Source of the DNA: Prevotella sp. P5-108
GTDB taxonomy: Bacteria > Bacteroidota > Bacteroidia > Bacteroidales > Bacteroidaceae
DNA length: 64,000 nucleotides
Assembly (NCBI RefSeq): GCF_002251385.1
Contig: NZ_NPJJ01000030.1
Location: 1-64,000 of the forward strand
Direction of reading: 5' to 3'
Shown: positions 26,261-34,246 of the stretch, piece after piece
Layout: every line of letters starts with the position of its first letter
Position numbering within the stretch: the first letter of the stretch is position 1
Notes under the pieces: generated by a model
The model's database searches: none
The model's input: only the letters and a program-made list of their open reading frames with translations
Told to the model about the DNA's origin: nothing
Translations under genes and position numbers: made by a program

Positions 26261-27019
26261 TCACCACCTGCGATATTCAAATATTTTATACAACACCTTC
26301 AAGGACACCATAAAGATATTGGTGTAGACTCCATTTTCACGACAAGCCCTTACATCTTCGTTCAATAGCACTATCTTGCTATGAATATTACGGGTGCTTA
26401 CACCTCCCGTACACATTGTGACGCAATCTACGGGGATATATTTTGCCCGAATATGCCATTTATGAAAAAGACGTACCATCATTTCATAGTCTGCGGCGAT
26501 TCTATAATCCGTACTGTATCCTCCAGCCTGTTCATACCTCTTTCGCCGTAGATAAAATGATGGATGGGCTGGCATAAAGCCGAAACGCAACCAGACTGGG
26601 CTGAACTTACTTGAAGAATAATAGCGTATTATCTTGTCTGGATTAGAACGGCGTATGAAGTGAATATCACCATAGACAGCATCAGTGCTTTCAGAATCAA
26701 AAGCATCGCATATCCGTTCAACTACAGTTGACGACGTGTAGTAATCGTCCGAATTGAGAAAGCCGACAACATCACCCGTCGCCATGCTGATACCTTTATT
26801 CATGGCATCATAGATACCCTTGTCTGCTTCAGATTTCCACTTCATACGGCCGTCAAAAAGCGGTTCGTAATGTGAGATAATATCGAGAGTCATATCGGTA
26901 GAACCTCCATCAACTATAATGTATTCTATATCATTATAGCTTTGCTCCAATACCGATGTTATCGTTTTCTGTATAGTTTTCGCACTGTTGTATGCTACAG
27001 TGACAATACTTATTCTCAT
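26261..27019 (-). CDS. GT2-type glycosyltransferase
   Basis: The 252-residue enzyme has the GT-A fold: ISIVTVAYNSAKTIQKTITS, EYIIVDGGSTDMT, GIYDAMNKGISMATGDVVGF and the metal motif NSDD (about residues 91-94), then the ADYEMMVRLF acceptor segment. It belongs to the WcaA/PGL group, active in the cytosol on lipid-linked sugars. Unusually for the locus it lies on the minus strand, converging with the GT4 gene at only 8 bp; it may have moved in separately. Its promoter would lie in the AT-rich 27020-27138 gap. Confidence 0.9.
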   Translation of the reverse strand: MRISIVTVAYNSAKTIQKTITSVLEQSYNDIEYIIVDGGSTDMTLDIISHYEPLFDGRMKWKSEADKGIYDAMNKGISMATGDVVGFLNSDDYYTSSTVVERICDAFDSESTDAVYGDIHFIRRSNPDKIIRYYSSSKFSPVWLRFGFMPAHPSFYLRRKRYEQAGGYSTDYRIAADYEMMVRLFHKWHIRAKYIPVDCVTMCTGGVSTRNIHSKIVLLNEDVRACRENGVYTNIFMVSLKVLYKIFEYRRW

Positions 27020-27138
27020 TGTTTTTATTGTCTCTTCATTTTATTGATAACTCAATAATCTGTTTTTTATTGCTTTTTTTTAGAGTTTACACAATAATTG
27101 TTGCCATTATGCGGTTATTCTTATAAAAAGACTATTAA

Positions 27139-28227
27139 ATGGCTATTGATAGACTACTCGATATAGGTACATTTATTATCAGCATACTCTGCGGTTTCCT
27201 GTTTATACCGCTTACTCTCAACTTCTGCAAAGCTAAAGGGCTCTATGACATTCCCAACGGCCGCAAGTTGCACCACAACCTCATCCCCCGGCTTGGAGGA
27301 ATTACCTTCATTCCAAGCATGGTGATAGCCGCCCTCGTGGCTATATCCACCTTGGACAGCGACCCTGCATTGGAGCAGCGCATACCGCTCAACCTGTGGA
27401 CGATAATCTTCTTCAGCCTGCTCATCATCTATGTCGTGGGCATCATCGACGACCTATTTGGCCTCAGTGCCCGCATTAAGTTTGTCGCCCAGATTGTCGC
27501 CGCCGCCTTGATGCCCCTTGCCGGTCTTACCATCAACAATCTGCATGGTTTCTGCGGCATCTACGAGATACCGGCTTTTATCGGCGCCCTGCTTACGGTC
27601 TTTGTCATCGTGTTTATCAGCAACGCCATCAATCTGATAGATGGTATCGACGGACTGGCTGCCAGCCTTTCGCTTATTGCGCTGTTAGGACTCCTGTATG
27701 GCTATGACCAGCAGGGACTCAACTCCTACTGCATCATCATAGCCGGCATGGCTGGAGTACTCATTCCCTATCTGTACTTCAACCTGTTTGGCAAGGCCGA
27801 GAAGAACCGCAAGATATTCATGGGCGACAGCGGCAGCCTTACCCTGGGCTTCCTGCTCAGTTTCCTGGTCATCAAGTTTGTGATGGTCAATGGCCATGCC
27901 ATGCCCGTCGATGCCCATCGTCTGCTGTTGGCTTATACACTACTTATTATCCCTGTATTCGATGTCGTCAGAGTTATCCTGCACCGCCTGCATCATCATT
28001 CTCCCCTATTTTCGGCTGACAAGAGCCACATCCATCACAAATTGATGCGCGCGGGATGCACCATGCACCAGGCTTTATGTGCTATACTGGCACTGGCACT
28101 GTTCTACATTCCGCTCAATCTATGGCTATTCCCCCTAATGGGCATCACGGGAGTGGTATTGATAGACATCACACTCTATACGGCGTATAATCTGGCACTC
28201 AATTACAGGATAAGCAAAAGGGAATAA
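27139..28227 (+). CDS. WecA/MraY-family polyprenyl-phosphate N-acetylhexosamine-1-phosphate transferase
   Basis: The 362-residue polytopic enzyme transfers a HexNAc-1-phosphate to undecaprenyl phosphate. Motifs are KLHHNLIPRLGGITFIPSM, the catalytic VGIIDDLFGL (DDxxD-like), NAINLIDGIDGLAASLSL, FMGDSGSLTLGF and the HHH-type loop HHHSPLFSADKSHIHHKL. The His-rich C-terminal loop resembles WecA rather than MraY. Having this in the same region as the PglC-type transferase means two initiating enzymes, one perhaps for a different glycan. It is followed by a strong hairpin terminator. Confidence 0.92.
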   Translation: MAIDRLLDIGTFIISILCGFLFIPLTLNFCKAKGLYDIPNGRKLHHNLIPRLGGITFIPSMVIAALVAISTLDSDPALEQRIPLNLWTIIFFSLLIIYVVGIIDDLFGLSARIKFVAQIVAAALMPLAGLTINNLHGFCGIYEIPAFIGALLTVFVIVFISNAINLIDGIDGLAASLSLIALLGLLYGYDQQGLNSYCIIIAGMAGVLIPYLYFNLFGKAEKNRKIFMGDSGSLTLGFLLSFLVIKFVMVNGHAMPVDAHRLLLAYTLLIIPVFDVVRVILHRLHHHSPLFSADKSHIHHKLMRAGCTMHQALCAILALALFYIPLNLWLFPLMGITGVVLIDITLYTAYNLALNYRISKRE

Positions 28228-28298
28228 TATCTGTCGACGCTTATACTCAGGGAGCCTGTCCAAGTCATTATCGCACATGGGGTCATGACAACATTAAA

Positions 28299-28346
28299 AG
28301 CAAAGAGGCGACACACTGTACTTAACGAGTGTGTCGCCTCTTTGCT
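28299..28346. terminator. Strong bidirectional terminator
   Basis: AGCAAAGAGGCGACACACT and its perfect 19-bp complement flank a 10-nt loop, between convergent wecA-like and lipocalin-like genes. Confidence 0.88.
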
Positions 28347-28362
28347 GTAATAGAGCCACGTA

Positions 28363-28824
28363 TCAGAACTTCTTGAAATGCAGCCTTAGCCTGTCCGTCG
28401 CCAGCGTCATGCGCGAGGCAGTGAGCTGCTCGGCATTATACTTCTCTTCCAGTGCATTGATGCCAAAGCGGGAAAGCCAACGGGCTTCGGTTACGGGATG
28501 GTCACCGCCATCTTCCGTATCTTGATGCCAGCCATAGTAGTAGGGCTGGGAAAGGGTGAGATAGCCGTCGCTGTGGACAAAACGCATAAAGTAGCAACTG
28601 TCGGGATGGTCGGCATCGCGCAGATAGAGCAACTTGCCTTGCACTGCCCAGAACACACGGTCTCTGCTCATATCCTTCACGCCGCCCGTCTGCAACGTAT
28701 CTACTCGTTCCAGGTGCCAATAGCCGGCGAGGTCGCCGTTGTGGTCGCGCTCCAGTTCACACGAGGCAACACCCATAGCCAGGGCCATTGCCATCATTAT
28801 GGATAGTATATGTCTTCTCATCAT
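28363..28824 (-). CDS. Lipocalin-like lipoprotein
   Basis: The 153-residue protein has a lipoprotein signal (MALAMGVASC, Cys near residue 22) and a single small beta-barrel-like domain starting LAGYWHLERVDTLQ, the common opening of lipocalin-like lipoproteins in this phylum. The ligand is unknown. Its start overlaps the stop of the wzi-like gene by 4 bases (ATGA), so the two are co-translated and it may work at the outer membrane with Wzi. Confidence 0.75.
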   Translation of the reverse strand: MMRRHILSIMMAMALAMGVASCELERDHNGDLAGYWHLERVDTLQTGGVKDMSRDRVFWAVQGKLLYLRDADHPDSCYFMRFVHSDGYLTLSQPYYYGWHQDTEDGGDHPVTEARWLSRFGINALEEKYNAEQLTASRMTLATDRLRLHFKKF

Positions 28825-30401
28825 CTTCTTTTCTTAGTATTCTTTTCCAGCAGACCGCCCTTGCTCAGGGTAAACTGCACGCCAGCATTGTGGCCCAGTA
28901 TCGAACCGAAGTCCATGGCGTAGCCACCACGCAGCTGCCAGTTGTGCTTCAGCCGGCAACCAGCCTCAACGAGAAAACTCACGTTGTGGCGCTTCTTGAG
29001 GTATGGCTGGTCATAGGTGCCCAGTCCGTCTTGCCAGGTGGCAAGCAGACGATAGTCTATCGTCCGCGTCACATTGCCATCGACGCCCAGGTGAAAAGCC
29101 ATAAACCGATTGTTGGCTACATGGATGCGCCCGTTGTCATTGTAGATGGGCGAGCGATAGAGCGGATTGCCCATTACCTGACCCCAGTGCTGCCAACCGG
29201 GATAGGTGCCGTGGTTGTAGTAGTCGTCGTTGCCGGCGATATGGTCGGGAATGTTCATGGTATGGTCGTGATAGAGAGGGCCACTCTGATACTTGGTATA
29301 GAGATACTCTACCACCACATTGTGAAGCCAGCTGCAGTACTTGAGATTGAGTTCAGCACCGAGCATGATGTCCTTGAGGTCATACATATAGAAACGGCGG
29401 TCCTTCTTCACCATATACTCGTCGCCCTCGCCATAGCCGTCGTAGTCGAGCATGAACATGCCCGAATGGTCTTCAAAGAAGTGGTCGGCGTAAAGCCCCA
29501 GCCGCCAGGTATCGGCGTTGTAGTTGATACGCATGAGCCAGCTGCCCAGCTGGTTGCCCTCGACATTGGCATACTCACCCTCGCCCACGTCGCCACCACC
29601 AGGGACAAAGGCATTCCAGAACGAGCGCAGTCCCGTCTTGCCCTTGATCAGTTTGATGTCATCGCTCCCTTCGGGCTTGTGGGTAGTACCGCCAAACTGG
29701 GCGCCCATCTCCAACCCCAGTTCCAATGACAGGGGATAGAGGTCTTCGTCCTTGCCTATACGCAGATACCCCGCCTTGCTGTGATAGAGCAGATGGTCGG
29801 TATAGTCGGTCTTACAATGAGTGAAATCATGCTGCCAGTTGTCATCGGTCATCATGCCATAGGCGATATGACCCTTGAGCTGCAGCCAGCCACCACCGAA
29901 GGGCAGCGTCCAATACTCGGGAATAGCCACTCTCACCTGGGGAACGGGACGCGCATTGATGCCCAGCGTCTGCGAACCACTGCTGAGCCGGTTGTTCTTG
30001 AGTTCCATGCCATACTCTTTGCTGCCCACGGTGAGCACACCATGCAGCCAGCGCACCTCGGCGTAAGCCTGCTGCACGATGGGGTTGGTGCCATAATTGA
30101 CACCACCCACGAGGTCGAGGCCATAGCCCACACCCCAGCGGCGGGCAGAGTCTGCCTGCAACGGGCGCACCACGCTGGCACGCAGATAGCCATTGCCGCG
30201 GTCCAGCGTGCTCAGACCATAACGGTTGGCATTGAGCCATAGCGGAGTCTTGCCCTTGGCATAGCCGCCCTGCATTTCCACCTGCCATGAGGCATCGCGA
30301 GAGAGGTCAAGACGACCTGCCTCGGCGCCGTCCTGCCAGACATACTGGGCATGGGCAGCCACAGGCAGCATCAGCGCCACTATAAGTCTTAGTATCTTCA
30401 T
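28821..30401 (-). CDS. Wzi-family capsule assembly outer-membrane protein
   Basis: The ATG at 30401 gives 526 residues with a signal peptide (MKILRLIVALMLPVAAHA). The remainder alternates aromatic strands typical of an outer-membrane barrel, and contains DRGNGYLRASVVRPLQ, QAYAEVRWLHGVLTVGSKEY and PEYWTLPFGGGWLQLKGHIA, which fit the Caps_assemb_Wzi family. Wzi retains exported capsule on the cell surface. A longer frame to 30527 has no signal-like start and is rejected. Its position at the end of the capsule locus on the opposite strand agrees with the role. The motif TATATATAATAAGGTG lies just before the ATG. Confidence 0.88.
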   Translation of the reverse strand: MKILRLIVALMLPVAAHAQYVWQDGAEAGRLDLSRDASWQVEMQGGYAKGKTPLWLNANRYGLSTLDRGNGYLRASVVRPLQADSARRWGVGYGLDLVGGVNYGTNPIVQQAYAEVRWLHGVLTVGSKEYGMELKNNRLSSGSQTLGINARPVPQVRVAIPEYWTLPFGGGWLQLKGHIAYGMMTDDNWQHDFTHCKTDYTDHLLYHSKAGYLRIGKDEDLYPLSLELGLEMGAQFGGTTHKPEGSDDIKLIKGKTGLRSFWNAFVPGGGDVGEGEYANVEGNQLGSWLMRINYNADTWRLGLYADHFFEDHSGMFMLDYDGYGEGDEYMVKKDRRFYMYDLKDIMLGAELNLKYCSWLHNVVVEYLYTKYQSGPLYHDHTMNIPDHIAGNDDYYNHGTYPGWQHWGQVMGNPLYRSPIYNDNGRIHVANNRFMAFHLGVDGNVTRTIDYRLLATWQDGLGTYDQPYLKKRHNVSFLVEAGCRLKHNWQLRGGYAMDFGSILGHNAGVQFTLSKGGLLEKNTKKRR

Positions 30402-30416
30402 CTGTGGATATTTTTT

Positions 30417-30434
30417 CACCTTATTATATATATA
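30417..30434. repeat. AT-rich 18-mer, copy 1
   Basis: CACCTTATTATATATATA also occurs at 55471-55488 and, with three extra bases, at 60938-60958. Here it lies 16-33 bp upstream of the wzi-like start. Confidence 0.7.
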
Positions 30435-30552
30435 ACGCACAGACCCGACATTTATTATAACCAACCCGAAAAAAGCCCATCTCCTCTCCCGCCCTGCTCC
30501 AGTCATCCCTGCGCCAGCCGCAGCCACCTCGGGGATAACGATACGGCATTGT

Positions 30553-30586
30553 AGGGATTTTCCTCCCCCTCTTTAGGGAAAAACCC
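30553..30586 (+). promoter_or_regulatory. Paired AGGG-N5-CCC boxes upstream of a secreted-protein gene
   Basis: AGGGATTTTCCT (30553-30564) and AGGGAAAAACCC (30575-30586) are spaced 22 bp start to start. The second directly abuts the -33 TTTG, the place expected for an activator bound on the same face of the helix. Confidence 0.55.
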
Positions 30587-30617
30587 TTTGTCACCTTGCT
30601 TTTTCTTTGTTTCTTTG
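30587..30617 (+). promoter_or_regulatory. Promoter of the Ser/Gly/Arg-rich protein gene
   Basis: TTTG at 30587-30590 and TTTCTTTG at 30610-30617, 19-bp spacer, 35 bp before the ATG. Confidence 0.6.
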
Positions 30618-30652
30618 CACCAGATAAAGTAAACAACTAAATCCTTACGATT

Positions 30653-31747
30653 ATGAAAAAGTATATATTCACCCTGATGGCAATGATGACAATGGTCGTT
30701 TCAGCCAGCGCAATGAGTTACAGTCAGGCACGCGAGCAGGCTCTGTTCCTGACAGACAAGATGGCTTACGAGCTCAATCTCAACGACGCTCAGTATGAGG
30801 CTGCCTACGAGATAAACCTTGACTATCTGATGGGTATCAATACTTATGACGACCTCTACGGAGTCTATTGGACCCGTCGCAATATGGACCTGAGTTACAT
30901 ACTCCTCGACTGGCAGTACCGGGCTTTCTGCGCCGCCCACTACTTCTACCGCCCGCTCAGCTGGGACGGTTACTACTGGCACTTCGGCATCTACGCCCGC
31001 TACCCCCACCGTGACTATTACTACTTCGGTTGTCCCCACTTTGTCACCGTATATCGCGGCGGACACAGCTGGCACAACAACGGCAACCGCAGCTGGTATC
31101 GCGGACGCAGTTTTGCCGGACACATCAATCGTGACAACGGCAGGAGCTTCGGTATGCGCGACAGATTTGACCGCGGCGAATTCGGCAACGGCACTCGCTC
31201 CTTTGGCGGACGCAACAACAATTCATCCAACATAAATCGTGAGAATGCCAACCGCAGCTTTGGCGGACGTGCCAATCAGCAGTCTGCCGGCGCTTCCAGC
31301 AGCAACCGCTCGTTTGGCAGCCGTGCCTCGCAGCAGAGCGACCCGATGTACAACCGCAACAGCAGCAGCTCTTCGTTTGGCGGACGAGCCAACCGGCAGT
31401 CTTCGGGCGTGAGCGGCAGCAACCGTACATTCGGCAGCCGAGCCGACGGAGGCGTGCGCAGCTCGACCCGCACCACCGTAGAGCGCCGCTCCAGCGACTA
31501 CAACTCGCCCTCGTTCGGCGGACGCGCCAATAGCCAGCCCAGCCGCACTTTCTCTCCATCCACCTCGCAGCCCTCTCGCTCTTCGGGCAGCAGCTTCGGC
31601 GGACGCTCGGGTGGCAGCAGCAACAGCAGCTCCTTCGGCGGTGGCAACCGCGGTGGCGGCAGCAGTCGTGCAGGAGGCTCCTTTGGCGGCAGCCACTCTT
31701 CAAGCAGCCGTTCTGGCGGTGGTTCATTCGGCGGTGGCCACAGATAA
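30653..31747 (+). CDS. Secreted protein with SFGGR-type low-complexity repeats, function unknown
   Basis: The 364-residue protein has a signal peptide (MKKYIFTLMAMMTMVVSASA). Residues of about 20-135 form a Tyr/Trp/His-rich domain (YDDLYGVYWTRRNMDLSYIL, YYWHFGIYARYPHRDYYYFG). From about 150 on the chain is Ser-, Gly-, Asn- and Arg-rich with at least eight copies of SFGGR, SFGSR or SFGGG at intervals of 15-25 residues, ending SFGGGHR. Such a chain is probably disordered or RNA/polymer-binding-like, but no function is known. The promoter has two AGGG-N5-CCC boxes, so it is likely strongly regulated. The gene stands alone, with a terminator 29 bp later. Confidence 0.8.
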   Translation: MKKYIFTLMAMMTMVVSASAMSYSQAREQALFLTDKMAYELNLNDAQYEAAYEINLDYLMGINTYDDLYGVYWTRRNMDLSYILLDWQYRAFCAAHYFYRPLSWDGYYWHFGIYARYPHRDYYYFGCPHFVTVYRGGHSWHNNGNRSWYRGRSFAGHINRDNGRSFGMRDRFDRGEFGNGTRSFGGRNNNSSNINRENANRSFGGRANQQSAGASSSNRSFGSRASQQSDPMYNRNSSSSSFGGRANRQSSGVSGSNRTFGSRADGGVRSSTRTTVERRSSDYNSPSFGGRANSQPSRTFSPSTSQPSRSSGSSFGGRSGGSSNSSSFGGGNRGGGSSRAGGSFGGSHSSSSRSGGGSFGGGHR

Positions 31748-31775
31748 AGACATAGCGTTATTAGTAAAATAAGTC

Positions 31776-31836
31776 ACTCTCTCCCCTGGGGTCAACACGG
31801 CACACGATGCCAGCCCCAGCGGGAGAGAGTTTTTAT
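31776..31836 (+). terminator. Terminator of the SFGGR-protein gene
   Basis: ACTCTCTCCC and GGGAGAGAGT pair at the base of a larger hairpin with inner CTGGGG/CCCCAG pairing, followed by TTTTT. Confidence 0.85.
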
Positions 31837-31895
31837 TGGTGCCCACGCCGACCATCCGCAAGTTCGGGGAAAGGCCCTTCAGGACAATTGCAAGG

Positions 31896-32158
31896 CATGA
31901 AATGGTGATTTCAGTGTCTGCAACGATAATATCCAAGCGTGAAATCACCGTTTCAAACCCTGAAATCATCTTTAACGGCATCACTGGCGAGATGACATCC
32001 GACGCAGAAGGGATGAAATTCACCACCGAAAAGATGACATCCGACGCAGAAGGGATGACATTCACCACCGGAAAGATGACATCTGAAATGAGCGAGATGA
32101 TGTCCGTCACCAGAGAGATAAAAACAGACGCAGAAGAGACAACGCCAACCTTCGCCGC
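31896..32158. repeat. Tandem array with strict 21-bp phase (array D)
   Basis: From 31991 to 32158 units start every 21 bp with GATGACATCC, GATGAAATTC, GATGACATCC, GATGACATTC, GATGACATCT, GATGATGTCC, GATAAAAACA and GACAACGCC. Two of them (GATGACATCCGACGCAGAAG plus G) are identical. Weaker units based on TGAAATCA-type cores precede them from about 31896. A 124-codon frame on the plus strand and a longer one on the minus strand both show seven-residue repeats, a result of the period; neither is convincing as a gene. Confidence 0.8.
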
Positions 32159-32270
32159 CGTCACGACCGTCACCGCAAGCCAAACAATAATAATTGCTAA
32201 AACTTATTAAGGTTTTATTAAATCAGACGCCATCGCCCTGGCGGCGTTCGTGATTGTGGCGGGATTATTG

Positions 32271-32278
32271 TATATTTG
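32271..32278 (+). promoter_or_regulatory. -7 element of the SLC13 transporter gene
   Basis: TATATTTG lies 26 bp before the ATG at 32304. Confidence 0.55.
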
Positions 32279-32303
32279 TATTCCACTAATCTGTGTTTGA
32301 TTC

Positions 32304-34130
32304 ATGACCATAACTATAATTGTTCTGATTGTAACTATAGCCATGTTTGTCTGGGGACGCGTACGTGGCGATGTCGTAGCCCTGTCGGCCCTGATGGTAC
32401 TTACCGCTACCGGAGTTCTTAACACCAGCGAAGCATTAAGCGGTTTTTCTTCTCCCATAGTCATTATGATGGCCGGCCTCTTCGTCGTGGGCGGCGCCAT
32501 CCTGCAGACGGGTCTTGCCCAGTCGGCAGGCAACAGCATATCGCGCATGGCCAAGGGCAACGAGACGCGCGCCTTCATCTATGTGGTCCTCGCCACCTCG
32601 TTCATCGGCGCCTTTGTGAGCAACACCGGCACCGTGGCCATCATGATGCCCATCATCATGAGCATGGCAGCCAGTTCGGGCATACGCTCTTCGCGTCTGC
32701 TCATGCCGGTGGCCTTTGCGGGCAGCCTCGGCGGCATGCTCACCCTGATAGGTACGCCCCCCAACCTTGTAATCAGCGAGACCCTCGAAGAGCATGGCTT
32801 CGCACCGCTCGGATTCTTCACCTTCCTCCCCATCGGTCTGATAGTGATAGCCTTGGGCATAGCCGTGCTGCTGCCCATGAGTCTGCTGCTCATCAAGAAG
32901 AAGGGCAAGCACCACAAGGGAACTGCCGGCAAGACGCTCAACGACCTGGCCGAGCAGTACCAGCTGCACGACAATCTGTACAAGTTGCGTGTGGGCTACA
33001 AGAACAACGGGCTCGCAGGCATGTGTGTGCAGCAGCTCGACCTGCAGAACAGGTATGGACTCACCATACTCGAGATACGCAACGAGAAGAAGAAGGCCCT
33101 CGGCATGGACATACGCCAGAGTATGGCGTGGGCAGACACCATCATCGCCCAGGGCGACATACTCTACCTCTATGGCGACAAGGATGCCATGGAGCGGTTT
33201 GCCAGCGACTATCACCTGATAAGGATGAAGACCACCCGACTGGACTTCTACGACATCGGCATCTCCGAAATCATCGTTCTGCCCACCTCGCGGCTCACCG
33301 GAGTGCGCATACGCGACTCCCGACTGCGCGAAGACTATTCGGTAAACATCCTCAGCATACGCCGCGACGAAAACTATATCAAGGAAGAGCTGAGCGACCA
33401 CCGTCTGCGCAATGGCGACATACTGCTCGTGCAAGGCCAGTGGGACAAGATTATGCAGATGAACCACGAGAACGAGAACTGGGTGGTGCTGGGACGCCCC
33501 GACAAGCAGATGGAGAAGGTGTCGCTCGACTTCAAGGCACCCGTGGCGGCAGCCATCATGCTGCTGATGATACTGGTCATGGTGTTCGACTTCATCCCCG
33601 TGAGCCCCGTCATCGCCGTGGTCATGGCTGGACTGCTCATGGTCTTCTCGGGCTGTTTCCGCAGCGTCGACGCCGCCTACAAGACCATCAACTGGGAGAG
33701 CATCATCCTGATAGCCGCCATGATGCCCATGTCGATAGCACTGGAGAAGACGGGCGTGTCGAGTATCGTGTCAGAAAATCTGGTGAGCAGCCTGGGCGCC
33801 ATCGGGCCTTACGCCCTGCTGGCAGGCATCTACTTCACCACATCGCTCATGACCATGTTTATCAGCAATACCGCCACGGCGGTGCTCATGGCACCCATAG
33901 CCATGGCTGCCGCTACCCAGACCGGCGTGAGCCCCTACTCCTTCATGTTTGCCGTGACGCTGGGCGCGAGCATGTGCTTTGCCTCGCCGTTCTCCACACC
34001 GCCCAACGCGCTGGTGATGAAGGCGGGCCGCTACACCTTCATGGACTACGTGTGGGTGGGTCTGCCTCTGCAGATTATCATAGGCATCGTGATGACCTTC
34101 ATACTGCCCCTGCTCTTCCCCTTTGCTTGA
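32304..34130 (+). CDS. SLC13/DASS-family anion transporter with two RCK_C (TrkA-C) domains
   Basis: This 608-residue inner-membrane protein has about five or six helices, a cytosolic insert with two TrkA-C-like domains (about 220-300, YKLRVGYKNNGLAGMCVQQL; about 310-390, ISEIIVLPTSRLTGVRIRDS), and a second helical half. Transport motifs are SNTGTVAIMMPIIMSMAASS and LIGTPPNLVISE in the first half and SNTATAVLMAPIAMAAATQT in the second, the paired SNT signatures of the sodium-sulfate/dicarboxylate family. Substrate could be sulfate, dicarboxylates or another anion. Length and layout match the common SLC13 permeases of bacteria. It ends at a bidirectional hairpin. Confidence 0.92.
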   Translation: MTITIIVLIVTIAMFVWGRVRGDVVALSALMVLTATGVLNTSEALSGFSSPIVIMMAGLFVVGGAILQTGLAQSAGNSISRMAKGNETRAFIYVVLATSFIGAFVSNTGTVAIMMPIIMSMAASSGIRSSRLLMPVAFAGSLGGMLTLIGTPPNLVISETLEEHGFAPLGFFTFLPIGLIVIALGIAVLLPMSLLLIKKKGKHHKGTAGKTLNDLAEQYQLHDNLYKLRVGYKNNGLAGMCVQQLDLQNRYGLTILEIRNEKKKALGMDIRQSMAWADTIIAQGDILYLYGDKDAMERFASDYHLIRMKTTRLDFYDIGISEIIVLPTSRLTGVRIRDSRLREDYSVNILSIRRDENYIKEELSDHRLRNGDILLVQGQWDKIMQMNHENENWVVLGRPDKQMEKVSLDFKAPVAAAIMLLMILVMVFDFIPVSPVIAVVMAGLLMVFSGCFRSVDAAYKTINWESIILIAAMMPMSIALEKTGVSSIVSENLVSSLGAIGPYALLAGIYFTTSLMTMFISNTATAVLMAPIAMAAATQTGVSPYSFMFAVTLGASMCFASPFSTPPNALVMKAGRYTFMDYVWVGLPLQIIIGIVMTFILPLLFPFA

Positions 34131-34162
34131 CGCTGTGCTCATCAGAGCCACAATATTGACCG

Positions 34163-34216
34163 AGGTCGTATTTTTTAGCCGCGAAAATTTGCTTAATTCG
34201 GCGAAAAATACGACCT
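34163..34216. terminator. Long hairpin between the SLC13 and fusion-protein genes
   Basis: AGGTCGTATTTTT and AAAAATACGACCT form a 13-bp perfect stem with an inner GCCG/CGGC pairing and a TTTAC tail. Confidence 0.75.
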
Positions 34217-34246
34217 TTACATATTGTTAATATATAAGAAACAGAA

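Noticed and set aside
28788..29729. 313-codon plus-strand frame opposite the Wzi gene
   Set aside because: Shadow of the Wzi coding sequence; the Wzi strand has signal peptide and barrel pattern.
31836..32210. 124-codon frame with heptad repeats (EMTSDAE type)
   Set aside because: No promoter, starts inside the terminator area of the previous gene, and the antisense strand is equally open.
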